From [Mycobacterium] fortunisiensis (lineage in GTDB: Bacteria; Actinomycetota; Actinomycetes; Mycobacteriales; Mycobacteriaceae), in assembly GCF_019050325.1 (NCBI RefSeq), contig NZ_VOMB01000023.1:124001-188000 (forward strand): DNA of 64,000 nucleotides, given 5' to 3'. A model generated the notes under the pieces. The model saw only the letters and a list, made by a program, of their open reading frames with translations. It did no database searches and was not told the origin of the DNA. How positions within the stretch are numbered: position 1 is the stretch's first letter; each line of letters starts with the position of its first letter. The translations under genes were made by a program, and so were the position numbers. This document shows positions 51,513 through 58,687 of this stretch, one piece after another.

Positions 51513-52943
51513 ATGACCGAGACAACGTCCCCGGGCGCCGGGCTGACGGATGCACCGTTCGATGACAACCTCACCGAGGTCGATGTCGCTCGGGTTGCCG
51601 CGACATTGCGGGCAACGTTCCGCAGCGGCCGGACCCGGTCAGCGCAATGGCGCTCCGATCAACTCAACCGGTTGGCGCAGATGATGGTCGACAACGAGCA
51701 GGAGATCATCGACGCGCTGTCCAACGATCTCGGCCGCGACCCATTCGAATCGTGGTTCACCGACATCGCCGGCACCGTGGCCGAAGCACGGTATGCCGCA
51801 AAGCATGTCAAGCGCTGGATGCGGCGAGATCGACACCTCCTCGAGCTGCCCCAATTGCCCGGGCGAGGCTGGATCGAATACGAGCCGTACGGAACCGTGC
51901 TGGTGATCGGCGCCTGGAACCTGCCGTTCCTGTTGTCACTGGGCCCGGTCATCTGCGCCCTCGCTGCCGGAAACACGGTGGTACTCAAGCCTTCTGAGCT
52001 TTCCAGCCGGTCATCGAAGCTGATGGCGGAACTGGTGCCACGCTACCTCGACCACGACGCGGTGGCGGTGGTCGAAGGCGGCCGCGAGATCAGCGAACTG
52101 CTCCTGGCGCAGGGCTTCGACAAGGTGTGCTTCACCGGGGGCACCGAAACCGGCCGAAAGATCATGGCCGCGGCCGCCAAACACCTGACGCCCGTCACCC
52201 TGGAGTTGGGCGGGAAAAGCCCGGTCCTGCTCGCCGACGACTGCAACGTCGACGTCGCGGCCGGCCGGGTCGCGTGGACAAAGCTCATCAACTCGGGCCA
52301 GGTATGCGTGGCTCCCGATTACGTGCTGGCCCACCGTGACGTGGCCGAACGATTCGTCGACAAGGTGTGCGATGCCTGGGTGCGATACCGGACCGATCAA
52401 CCGAAAGGCATGCGGATCGTGAACCTCCACCATGTCGAGCGACTGGCGGGTTACCTCACCCGAACCCGCGGCGACGTCGTGTTCGGCGGTGGTGTCGACA
52501 CCGCTGCGCTGACCGTGGAGCCCACCGTGGTGGTGCACCCCGACTCGTCCGAGCCACTGATGACCGAAGAGATCTTCGGCCCGATCCTGCCGGTCCTCAC
52601 GGTCGATTCGCTGGATGACGCAATCGATTTCGTGAACGCCAGGCCCAAACCGCTGGCCGCGTATCTCTTCAGCGAATCGCGTAAGGTGCGCAATCGCGTG
52701 GTCTCCGAGGTGTCCGCCGGCGGCATGCTGGTCAACCATGTGGCATTCCAGGCCTCGACCACGCGTCTGCCGTTCGGCGGGGTCGGAAACTCGGGTATCG
52801 GCGCCTACCACGGCCACTGGGGGTTCGAGGAATTCAGCCACGCCAAGACGGTGATGACCAAACCGACCCGGCCCGACCTGTCCGCGATGCTGTACCCGCC
52901 CTACAGCGACAAGGCCTGGAAGCTGGCCCGCAAATTGTTCTGA
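51513..52943 (+). CDS. Aldehyde dehydrogenase, class 3 type
   Basis: A 476-residue NAD(P)-dependent aldehyde dehydrogenase. Signatures: IGAWNLPFLLSLGPVICALAAGN, CFTGGTETGRKI, the Glu motif VTLELGGKSP and catalytic Cys in NSGQVCVAPDY. The ALDH3 relation is shown by its short length and C-terminal FGGVGNSGIGAYHGHWGFEEFSHAKTV. Oxidises fatty or aromatic aldehydes. ATG 51513 with GGGGGTAAC ahead; ATG 51501 would add four residues. Confidence 0.92.
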   Translation: MTETTSPGAGLTDAPFDDNLTEVDVARVAATLRATFRSGRTRSAQWRSDQLNRLAQMMVDNEQEIIDALSNDLGRDPFESWFTDIAGTVAEARYAAKHVKRWMRRDRHLLELPQLPGRGWIEYEPYGTVLVIGAWNLPFLLSLGPVICALAAGNTVVLKPSELSSRSSKLMAELVPRYLDHDAVAVVEGGREISELLLAQGFDKVCFTGGTETGRKIMAAAAKHLTPVTLELGGKSPVLLADDCNVDVAAGRVAWTKLINSGQVCVAPDYVLAHRDVAERFVDKVCDAWVRYRTDQPKGMRIVNLHHVERLAGYLTRTRGDVVFGGGVDTAALTVEPTVVVHPDSSEPLMTEEIFGPILPVLTVDSLDDAIDFVNARPKPLAAYLFSESRKVRNRVVSEVSAGGMLVNHVAFQASTTRLPFGGVGNSGIGAYHGHWGFEEFSHAKTVMTKPTRPDLSAMLYPPYSDKAWKLARKLF

Positions 52944-52954
52944 CGCTGACTTCC

Positions 52955-53356
52955 TCAGCCATCGACAAGCGCCCAGATGGCCGCGCTCTGCTCCGGCGAC
53001 AACGCGAAGCTGCCGAAGCGTAAGCGGTTCACCGGAAGATGGTCGCGAATGCGATCAAGTGGAAGTGGGCTGATCTCGCGCAGCGCGGCAGCCAACCGGA
53101 AACCGCCCGGGATAGCGGTGCTCGGCTCGGGCGCTTCACCGGTTACCTCTCCCACGATGGCAATCGCGCGAAAATTCTCCCCGTCCGGAAAAGCCGTCTT
53201 CGGCGAGTAGATGAAAATGCCGTCACCGATGTTCATCCGGGCCAGCGGAGCGCGCTTGCCATGGTTCGCCATGACAAACCCGTCCGGGAGCCCGCGCCGG
53301 GCATGGTCGCGGGAGGCGACGACCACCCAGGTCGTTCGTCCGTCGTGTTGCGCCAT
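52955..53356 (-). CDS. EVE domain protein
   Basis: A 133-residue single-domain EVE protein (PUA-like fold): TTWVVVASRDHARRG at the start, MNIGDGIFIYSPKT and AIVGEVTGEAP in the middle. EVE domains bind modified bases in DNA or RNA and are often associated with defence or mobile regions. ATG at 53356. It sits beside a RelBE module, in keeping with an accessory segment. Confidence 0.82.
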   Translation of the reverse strand: MAQHDGRTTWVVVASRDHARRGLPDGFVMANHGKRAPLARMNIGDGIFIYSPKTAFPDGENFRAIAIVGEVTGEAPEPSTAIPGGFRLAAALREISPLPLDRIRDHLPVNRLRFGSFALSPEQSAAIWALVDG

Positions 53357-53365
53357 GGGTTCACA

Positions 53366-53650
53366 CTAAGAGCCGACAACCTCTCGGGTGCGGTATGCGT
53401 CGCGTCGGTGACGTATCGAAATGACCTCGACACAGATTCTGTTGTCATCAATGTCGTAGACGACCCGAAATTCACCCCGCCTTGCCGAATACGTTCCGGC
53501 CAGTTCATTCCGCAGCGGCTTGCCGACGCGGCGGGGATTCTCCGCCAGCGGTCCGGTGATGAACTCGATGCAGGCCGCAGCCACCGCCTCCGGAAGTTCT
53601 TCCGACAGAGCCCTGCGTGCCCTCGGAGACAAGACCACTTCATACGTCAC
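53366..53650 (-). CDS. relE: RelE/ParE-family toxin
   Basis: A 94-residue toxin: VVLSPRARRALSEELPEAVAAACIEFI (helix pair), RRVGKPLRNELAGTYSARRGEFRVVYDIDD (basic core) and C-terminal ISIRHRRDAY with the catalytic His/Arg of RelE mRNA interferases. The ATG overlaps the antitoxin stop as ATGA. Resembles Rv1246c. Ends 9 bp before the EVE gene. Confidence 0.9.
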   Translation of the reverse strand: MTYEVVLSPRARRALSEELPEAVAAACIEFITGPLAENPRRVGKPLRNELAGTYSARRGEFRVVYDIDDNRICVEVISIRHRRDAYRTREVVGS

Positions 53651-53931
53651 TTGGGCAGTCGCCCTTTGGCCCGCATCTCCTTCGTCACGTCGTCAAGTGT
53701 GTGGAAGTCGCCGCGCGCGACGTCTGCCTGCCCTTGGCGGATGTCCTCCATCAGGTCCGGGTCGCTCAAAATATCCAGGGTTTCGATGATCGAGTCGTAG
53801 TCATCGGCACTGAGAATCACAGCCGCTCGCCGGCCCTGTCGGGTGACTTCGATCCTCAGGTGGGTGCGGACGGCCTCGTCGACGAGCTTGGAAAGGTTCG
53901 CCCGAACCTCAGCCAGCGGCAGCGTTGTCAT
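53647..53931 (-). CDS. relB: Phd/YefM-family antitoxin (RelB)
   Basis: A 94-residue antitoxin with the Phd DNA-binding N-terminus MTTLPLAEVRANLSKLVDEAVRTH, RIEVTRQGRRAAVILSADDY, and an extended toxin-neutralising C-terminus. The ATG at 53931 gives family length; upstream in-frame codons read through a hairpin repeat and are not coding. A -10-like TAGAAT lies seven bases before the ATG, so the message is probably leaderless. Confidence 0.9.
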   Translation of the reverse strand: MTTLPLAEVRANLSKLVDEAVRTHLRIEVTRQGRRAAVILSADDYDSIIETLDILSDPDLMEDIRQGQADVARGDFHTLDDVTKEMRAKGRLPK

Positions 53932-53944
53932 GTACAGAATTCTA
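53932..53944 (-). promoter_or_regulatory. Leaderless promoter and operator of relBE
   Basis: On the minus strand TAGAATTCTGTAC runs straight into the ATG: TAGAAT is a -10 box whose +1 would fall on the start codon. The overlapping palindrome AGAATTCT (53936-53943) could be the RelB/RelBE binding site. Confidence 0.55.
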
Positions 53945-53990
53945 GCGCGATTACGGAACTTGCGTGATGCCGAGCGCGTCGCCCATTCGC

Positions 53991-54047
53991 CCAAAGTGAA
54001 GAAGATGTCGAGATCTCGCTGAAATCTCGACATCTTCTTCACTTTGG
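53991..54047 (-). repeat. 24-bp hairpin, left copy of the ychF-terminator repeat
   Basis: Perfect 24-bp arms (53991-54014 and 54024-54047; CCAAAGTGAAGAAGATGTCG...) around a 9-nt loop, 13 bp after the stop of the VOC gene. A degenerate copy at 56253-56312 stands 14 bp after the ychF stop, so this looks like a duplicated terminator bounding an inserted segment. Confidence 0.85.
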
Positions 54048-54060
54048 CGAGCTGAGGCAT

Positions 54061-54459
54061 CTACACGTTCAAGCGGGACCGGGCATCGTCGGTGACCGGC
54101 GTGAACAAGTTGACCAGGTTTCCGTCGGGATCGCGGAACAGCAGCGCCCGATTGCCCCACGGCATCGTGGTCGGTTCGGTGACGACGTCGTGCAATACCG
54201 CCCGCAGCCGCTCGTACGCGGCATCCACATCGTCGACGATGAATTCGATGATGGCGCTTCGATTCGCCGCAGGCTCGGCGGATCCGACGCCGAACAACGG
54301 GACGGTCTTGTCACTTCCGATGGCCAACGTGCCCGCCGGCGTGGGAATCTCGGCGAACAGGTCGTTGGCCCACACCGCGTCGGCCTCGGTGACCGCCTCG
54401 TAGAACGAGACGAGACGCTTCACGTCGGCGGTGATGATGCGGATCGAAACAAGCTTCAT
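54061..54459 (-). CDS. VOC-family protein (glyoxalase superfamily)
   Basis: A 132-residue single-module VOC protein: KLVSIRIITADVKRLVSFYEAVT, IEFIVDDVDAAYERL and WGNRALLFRDPDGNLVNLFTPVT (with the metal-site Glu/Asp positions partly present). Function unknown; antibiotic- or toxin-modifying relatives exist. The last codons, DARSRLNV plus TAG, match the ychF end (DVVEFRFNV plus TAG) in nucleotide sequence over about 19 bp, unusual for a VOC protein, and suggest its 3' end was joined at a ychF-like junction. Confidence 0.82.
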   Translation of the reverse strand: MKLVSIRIITADVKRLVSFYEAVTEADAVWANDLFAEIPTPAGTLAIGSDKTVPLFGVGSAEPAANRSAIIEFIVDDVDAAYERLRAVLHDVVTEPTTMPWGNRALLFRDPDGNLVNLFTPVTDDARSRLNV

Positions 54460-54533
54460 CTCACGCACGCTAGACGGGACCACCGACAAGTTGAGCCGAC
54501 ATCGAAACCCACGCTGGACCAGATCCGCGCCGA

Positions 54534-54563
54534 CTACACGTTGAAGCGGAACCCACCACGTCG
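54534..54563 (-). repeat. Remnant of the ychF 3' end (copy C)
   Basis: Reads DVV-FRFNV plus TAG on the minus strand with one base lost, about 26 of 31 positions matching the end of ychF at 56327. It is outside any gene, 5 bp below the CPCC gene stop. Confidence 0.75.
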
Positions 54564-54567
54564 CGCG

Positions 54568-54936
54568 CTACCGAACAGGCTTCCAGTAGGTCGGCCGCCA
54601 CCAGTAGAGAACAGTCATATCGTCGGGCCAGTCCGGCTTGGGCTCGGCTTCCCAAGCCTCGAAACGGTCGCGCTCTTCGTCTATCGGCCGCCACCCGGCC
54701 TCGATCTTTTCGTCAGCCTGCGGCGGGCGTACGTGCGGGATCAATCGGGACTCGCACGAACCGAACTCGCGATAGTTTGCTTGTCCCTCGATCAGTGACA
54801 CCTTGTTCGCGCCGCCACCCATTGTCGGCCAGCGGAGCTGAACAGCGTCATCTTCCCAGAAACAGATCGGACAGATGTCATAGCTGCCCGGCGGTTCTGA
54901 AAACATCAGGTGGCCGCAACATACGCAGGGGTACAC
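54568..54936 (-). CDS. Cysteine-rich CPCC family protein
   Basis: A 122-residue protein beginning MYPCVCCGHLMFSEPPGSYDICPICFWEDDAVQLRWP. The Cys pairs (CVCCG, CPIC) suggest a zinc ribbon as in the CPCC family, usually found in small clusters with immunity-like or stress genes. The mid and C-terminal part (GGGANKVSLIEGQANYREFG...) is also family-like. GTG at 54936. Function unknown. It is bounded on both sides by ychF-end remnants. Confidence 0.8.
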   Translation of the reverse strand: MYPCVCCGHLMFSEPPGSYDICPICFWEDDAVQLRWPTMGGGANKVSLIEGQANYREFGSCESRLIPHVRPPQADEKIEAGWRPIDEERDRFEAWEAEPKPDWPDDMTVLYWWRPTYWKPVR

Positions 54937-54961
54937 CAGTGCCTACTTCTTGACCTGATTC

Positions 54962-54991
54962 CTACACGTTGAACCGGAACTCCACCGAATC
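54962..54991 (-). repeat. Remnant of the ychF 3' end (copy B)
   Basis: Encodes DSVEFRFNV plus TAG on the minus strand; the first 27 bases match the ychF end at 25 positions. Its stop codon context, AACGTGTAG, differs from that of the present ychF (AATGTCTAG), pointing to a different ychF allele. Confidence 0.8.
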
Positions 54992-55007
54992 CCGTTGCCG
55001 ATCAACG

Positions 55008-55379
55008 TCAAACCTCGTGCACAACCGCAACGCCCACCTCACCACAGGCCGCTTTCAACCGCTTGTCCCTCGTCCATAGTTGTGCGCCGTCCACGAGTGC
55101 GACCGACCCGAGGAGGTTGACGTCGGTGGCGCTCAATCCCCTGCCCCATAAGCGGCGGCGCTCGACGAGATGGAGAACCTCGGAGTGCGTAACCGGTGGA
55201 AATCGATAGAGGTTCGCTACCAAGTCGAGAACGACGTCACGCTGCTTGATCGAACCGAGTGCCAGCTCCTCGACAACCAAAGGATGGCAACCGATTTCGT
55301 CGGCGCCCAGTAGCCTGACCAGTCGCGTTTCCGCGGCGTGCAGATGGTCGATCCATACCGACGTGTCAACGAGGATCAA
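55008..55379 (-). CDS. vapC: VapC-type PIN-domain toxin
   Basis: A 123-residue PIN ribonuclease: Asp5 (LVDTSVWIDHL), Glu in VVEELALG, Asp in LSATDVNLLG and Asp in WTRDKRLK make the metal site. The length fits VapC toxins. The start is TTG at 55379, overlapping the vapB stop as TTGA. The adjacent antitoxin and shared order confirm a VapBC module. AT-richer than the backbone. Confidence 0.92.
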   Translation of the reverse strand: MILVDTSVWIDHLHAAETRLVRLLGADEIGCHPLVVEELALGSIKQRDVVLDLVANLYRFPPVTHSEVLHLVERRRLWGRGLSATDVNLLGSVALVDGAQLWTRDKRLKAACGEVGVAVVHEV

Positions 55380-55573
55380 CCGCCAGACGCCCTCCGGCGA
55401 GGCGCTGCAGACGCCTCAGGATCCGTGCCTCCCAGCGCTGCGAGGCGACGGCCACTTTCCACTCGGATCAAAGTCTGCAATCCCTGGCGGAGTAGCGCCA
55501 CGCTCTCGGTGACGCCGGTGAGTTCAGAAGCCTTCGCAAGCAGCGCGTCATCGATGGTCACTGTCGTCCGCAC
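55376..55573 (-). CDS. vapB: VapB-type antitoxin
   Basis: A 65-residue antitoxin: ribbon-helix-helix-type start VRTTVTIDDALLAKASELTGVTESVALLRQGL and a toxin-binding C-terminus ending RRRASGG. GTG at 55573 gives the RHH start; an upstream start at 55588 adds five unlikely residues. A perfect 14-bp palindrome is 15 bp upstream. Confidence 0.88.
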   Translation of the reverse strand: MRTTVTIDDALLAKASELTGVTESVALLRQGLQTLIRVESGRRLAALGGTDPEASAAPRRRASGG

Positions 55574-55588
55574 TCGACACCTCCGCAC

Positions 55589-55602
55589 GCATCAATTGAT
55601 GC
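55589..55602. promoter_or_regulatory. vapBC operator palindrome
   Basis: GCATCAATTGATGC, a perfect palindrome, with an extra TGATGC half-site at about 55609-55614. The position, 16-29 bp upstream of vapB, suits VapBC autoregulation. Confidence 0.75.
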
Positions 55603-55693
55603 ATCTAATGATGCCATAGCTGGGCGGGGTGTGCCGGCAGCTTCTCAAGTTCGCCTGAGCCACATTCATTGGCGGACTCATACCATCGAGACA

Positions 55694-56260
55694 GTGACCA
55701 CTCGAAAGGCATTGCCGACACTCATTGCCCTGTCGGGCCTTCCTGGAGTCGGCAAGACCACCCTCGCGCGCCGTCTCAGCATTGCGATTGATGCCGTACA
55801 CGTACGCGTAGACACGATCGAGGCTGCGTTGACCACTTCCGGCATCGTCGATCTAGCAGGCGGATGGTCGGCAGTACCCGATGCGGGTTACCGGGGCGCC
55901 TACGCAATCGCACTCGACCACCTGGCGGCAGGCCACAGTGTCGTCGCCGACAGCGTGAATCCCCTTGCAATCACGAGGGAAGCCTGGGCTAGATGCGCAA
56001 CGACCGGTCAAGCAACCCTTGTCGATGTCGAGGTGATCTGCAGCGATCGTGCACTCCACCGGAGACGAGTCGAAGCTCGCACATCCGACCTCGAAGGACT
56101 CACGGTGCCGACATGGCAGCAGGTCGAGGAACGGACCTATGAATGCTGGGATACAGCAGTGCTTCGCATCGACACAGCAGCGGGTATCGATCACGCAGTA
56201 CGGCAGATCAAGGCCGCTCTGAACCCCGCCGAGGACACACCACGACGTCGTCGAAAGTGA
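55694..56260 (+). CDS. P-loop kinase/AAA-type small ATPase
   Basis: A 188-residue P-loop NTPase: Walker A ALSGLPGVGKTTLAR at about 13-26, an Asp after strand two (RVDTIEAAL), and a lid-like CSDRALHRRRVEAR segment. It resembles the zeta-toxin/chloramphenicol-phosphotransferase/gluconate kinase group. Substrate unknown. GTG at 55694. It is the only gene of the islet on the plus strand and less GC-rich than the backbone. Its 3' end runs into the hairpin repeat next to ychF. Confidence 0.82.
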   Translation: MTTRKALPTLIALSGLPGVGKTTLARRLSIAIDAVHVRVDTIEAALTTSGIVDLAGGWSAVPDAGYRGAYAIALDHLAAGHSVVADSVNPLAITREAWARCATTGQATLVDVEVICSDRALHRRRVEARTSDLEGLTVPTWQQVEERTYECWDTAVLRIDTAAGIDHAVRQIKAALNPAEDTPRRRRK

Positions 56261-56312
56261 AGAAGATGTCGAGTTTTCGCCAAAATATCGCCATCTTGCT
56301 CACGTTCGGCGA
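56253..56312 (-). repeat. Degenerate hairpin, right copy of the ychF-terminator repeat
   Basis: GAAAGTGAAGAAGATGTCGA at the left and a partly complementary right arm (about 56288-56312). It aligns to 53991-54051 at roughly 80% with one gap. It lies 14 bp after the ychF stop, as a terminator would. Confidence 0.75.
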
Positions 56313-56326
56313 GCGAACTCCGTCAC

Positions 56327-57400
56327 CTAGACATTGAACCGGAACTCCACCACATCTCCGTCGGCCATCACGTAGTCCTTGCCTTCCATCCGGACCTTGC
56401 CCGCCGCCTTGGCCGCGGCCATCGACCCGGCCTCGACGAGATCGTCGAAGGAGACCACCTCGGCCTTGATGAAGCCCTTCTCGAAGTCGGTGTGGATCAC
56501 GCCGGCGGCTTTGGGGGCGGTGTCGCCTTGATGGATGGTCCAGGCCCGCGACTCCTTGGGCCCGGCCGTCAGATAGGTCTGCAGCTTCAGGGTGTGGAAG
56601 CCGGCCCGGGCCAGCGCGTCGAGACCGCGCTCGGTCTGCCCGATCGATTCCAGCAGCTCGGTCGCCGACTCGTCGTCGAGCTCGATCAGCTCCGATTCGA
56701 TCTTGGCGTCGAGGAACACCGCGTCGGCCGGGGCCACCAGGGCACGCAACTCGTCCTGCTTGGCGGAATCGGTGAGCACCGACTCGTCGGCGTTGAACAC
56801 GTACAGGAACGGCTTGGTGGTCAGCAGGTTGAGCTCTCGCAGGATCGACCAGTCCTTGCCCGTGGAGAAGAGCGTCTTGCCGTCATCGAACACCGCCTGG
56901 GCCGCCAGCGCAGCCTCCAGCACCGGCTTGCGCTCCTTGTTGTTGCGGGCTTCCTTCTCCAGCCGCGGCACCGCCTTCTCCAGCGTCTGCATGTCGGCCA
57001 GGATCAGCTCGGTCTCGATCACCTCGATGTCCGACCGCGGGTCCACCCGGCCGTCGACGTGCACCACGTCGTCATCGGCGAACACCCGCACCACCTGACA
57101 GATGGCATCGCATTCGCGGATGTTGGCCAGGAACTTGTTGCCCAGCCCGGCTCCCTCGGAGGCACCTTTGACGATCCCGGCGATGTCGACGAACGTCACG
57201 GGCGCCGGCACGGTCTTCTCCGAACCGAAGATCTCGGCGAGCTTGTCCAGCCGGGGATCGGGCAGCGGGACGACGCCCTCGTTGGGCTCGATGGTCGCAA
57301 ACGGGTAGTTGGCCGCCAACACGTCGTTACGCGTCAGGGCATTGAACAGAGTCGACTTTCCGACGTTCGGCAAACCGACGATTCCCAGGTTCAGGCTCAC
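56327..57400 (-). CDS. ychF: Ribosome-associated ATPase/GTPase YchF (OLA1 family)
   Basis: A 357-residue Obg-family P-loop protein: G1 GLPNVGKST at 8-16, G3 DIAGIVKGASEGAGLG, G4-equivalent NADE (the NxxE change that favours ATP), a coiled-coil insert (TLEKAVPRLEKEARNNKERK) and a C-terminal TGS domain (TAGPKESRAWTIHQGDTAPKAAG..., ending DVVEFRFNV). Acts on ribosomes and in stress responses. GTG start at 57400. Its 3' end is the anchor of the accessory islet to the left. Confidence 0.97.
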   Translation of the reverse strand: MSLNLGIVGLPNVGKSTLFNALTRNDVLAANYPFATIEPNEGVVPLPDPRLDKLAEIFGSEKTVPAPVTFVDIAGIVKGASEGAGLGNKFLANIRECDAICQVVRVFADDDVVHVDGRVDPRSDIEVIETELILADMQTLEKAVPRLEKEARNNKERKPVLEAALAAQAVFDDGKTLFSTGKDWSILRELNLLTTKPFLYVFNADESVLTDSAKQDELRALVAPADAVFLDAKIESELIELDDESATELLESIGQTERGLDALARAGFHTLKLQTYLTAGPKESRAWTIHQGDTAPKAAGVIHTDFEKGFIKAEVVSFDDLVEAGSMAAAKAAGKVRMEGKDYVMADGDVVEFRFNV

Positions 57401-57484
57401 AGAGAAGAGAGTCTAGGCCGGTGTGACGGGCGCGCCAGCGCGAGCTGTCGGCACGCGGCCAGACGGAGCCGGTACGGTCTACGT

Positions 57485-58669
57485 GTGTCAGGACAGCGCG
57501 CACAGTCGGCAGTGCCGGCTGACCTCCGCTCTGTGCACCCGCGATTCGCCGGTGTGCCGTGGTGGGGTGCTGTGCTGTTGGCCATCACCGCTACCGCGAT
57601 CGGCTTTGCCTTCGATGCCGGTTCGGGCGATCGCGAGCTCAGCGCGGTCTTCGCGGTCTGCTACGCCCTCGGCTGTCTGTCCGCGGTGCTGGCAGTCCAG
57701 CACATCGGCCTGTTCACCGCCGTGATCCAGCCCCCGCTGCTCCTGTTCGTCGCCGTGCCCGGGTCCTACTTCCTGTTCCACGGCGGCCAGCTGGAAGGCG
57801 TGAAAGACCTGGCCATCAACTGTGGCTATCCGCTGATCGAGCGGTTCCCGCTGATGCTGTTCATCTCGGCGGCGGTCCTGCTGATCGGCCTGGGCCGGTG
57901 GTATGTCGGCTTGTCGTCACGGCAGGGAGCCGACGCGACCGGCGCCGCCGACACCGCGGGGACCGCCAAGGCGATGCCGCTGGCCGGGATTGTGTCATCT
58001 GTCACAGAGAAACTTTCCGGGCTGGTTCTCCGCAAACCCGCAACCGTCTCGGCCCGCCGCAGCCGTTCCACCGAACCGGATCTGGCCGCGGCCGCCGCGG
58101 ACGCTCCGCCACGGCGGCGCCCACGCCCGGCCGATCGGCCCGCCCGGCGCCGTTCGGGCGGCCCGGACACCGGCGCCCAGCCCGCAGCAACCGGACGGGC
58201 CCGCGGCGAGCGCAGGCCCACCAAGCGCTCCGCGCCCCCACGCCCACGGCCGGCCCGCGCCGCGGCCGACTCTGATTTCGGCGACGATTTCGGCGATCTC
58301 GACGGCATCATGCCCGAGCGGCCGCGTCGTCCCCGGCCGCCACGTACCCCCGAGGCCGGTGCCGGTGAGCCTCGCCGTCGGGTGCGTACCCAACCGCGTG
58401 AGCCACGCAAACAGCCGCCGCCGGAGCGTCGGGAGGCAGCATCCTTCGACCGTGGCCGTCCCCCGCGGCCGCGCCGTCGATTCGACGACTACCAGCCCTT
58501 CGAGGATTCGTTCGAGCCGCCGAAGACAAATGGGCGCTCGACGCACCATCCGGTGTCGCGGGTGCGTTACCGCGGTTCTGACGACGACGATCACCGCGTG
58601 GAGCACCGGACCCGGCCACGGCCGCGGTCAACCGCGAAGGGCCGGCACTCCTGGGATTACGAGGACTGA
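57485..58669 (+). CDS. DUF6542 membrane protein with Arg/Pro-rich tail (Rv1111c-like)
   Basis: A 394-residue protein: a four-helix membrane domain at about 22-140 (WWGAVLLAITATAIGFAFD..., PLLLFVAVPGSYFLFHGG, RFPLMLFISAAVLLIGLGRWYVG) and a long disordered cytoplasmic tail rich in Arg, Pro and Ala. GTG at 57485 excludes a long antisense-derived extension. Divergent from ychF. Function unknown; the tail could bind nucleic acid or the cell-division machinery, but nothing shows this. Confidence 0.82.
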   Translation: MSGQRAQSAVPADLRSVHPRFAGVPWWGAVLLAITATAIGFAFDAGSGDRELSAVFAVCYALGCLSAVLAVQHIGLFTAVIQPPLLLFVAVPGSYFLFHGGQLEGVKDLAINCGYPLIERFPLMLFISAAVLLIGLGRWYVGLSSRQGADATGAADTAGTAKAMPLAGIVSSVTEKLSGLVLRKPATVSARRSRSTEPDLAAAAADAPPRRRPRPADRPARRRSGGPDTGAQPAATGRARGERRPTKRSAPPRPRPARAAADSDFGDDFGDLDGIMPERPRRPRPPRTPEAGAGEPRRRVRTQPREPRKQPPPERREAASFDRGRPPRPRRRFDDYQPFEDSFEPPKTNGRSTHHPVSRVRYRGSDDDDHRVEHRTRPRPRSTAKGRHSWDYED

Positions 58670-58687
58670 AACCGGGTCCAGGCCGGG

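Noticed and set aside
53932..54060. N-terminal extension of RelB through the hairpin
   Set aside because: The extra residues are encoded by the hairpin repeat, and a similar peptide is encoded by the second copy near ychF; Phd antitoxins begin at the ATG at 53931.
56492..57484. Long N-terminal extension of the DUF6542 gene
   Set aside because: The frame stays open only because it is antisense to ychF; the GTG at 57485 gives a sensible start between divergent genes.
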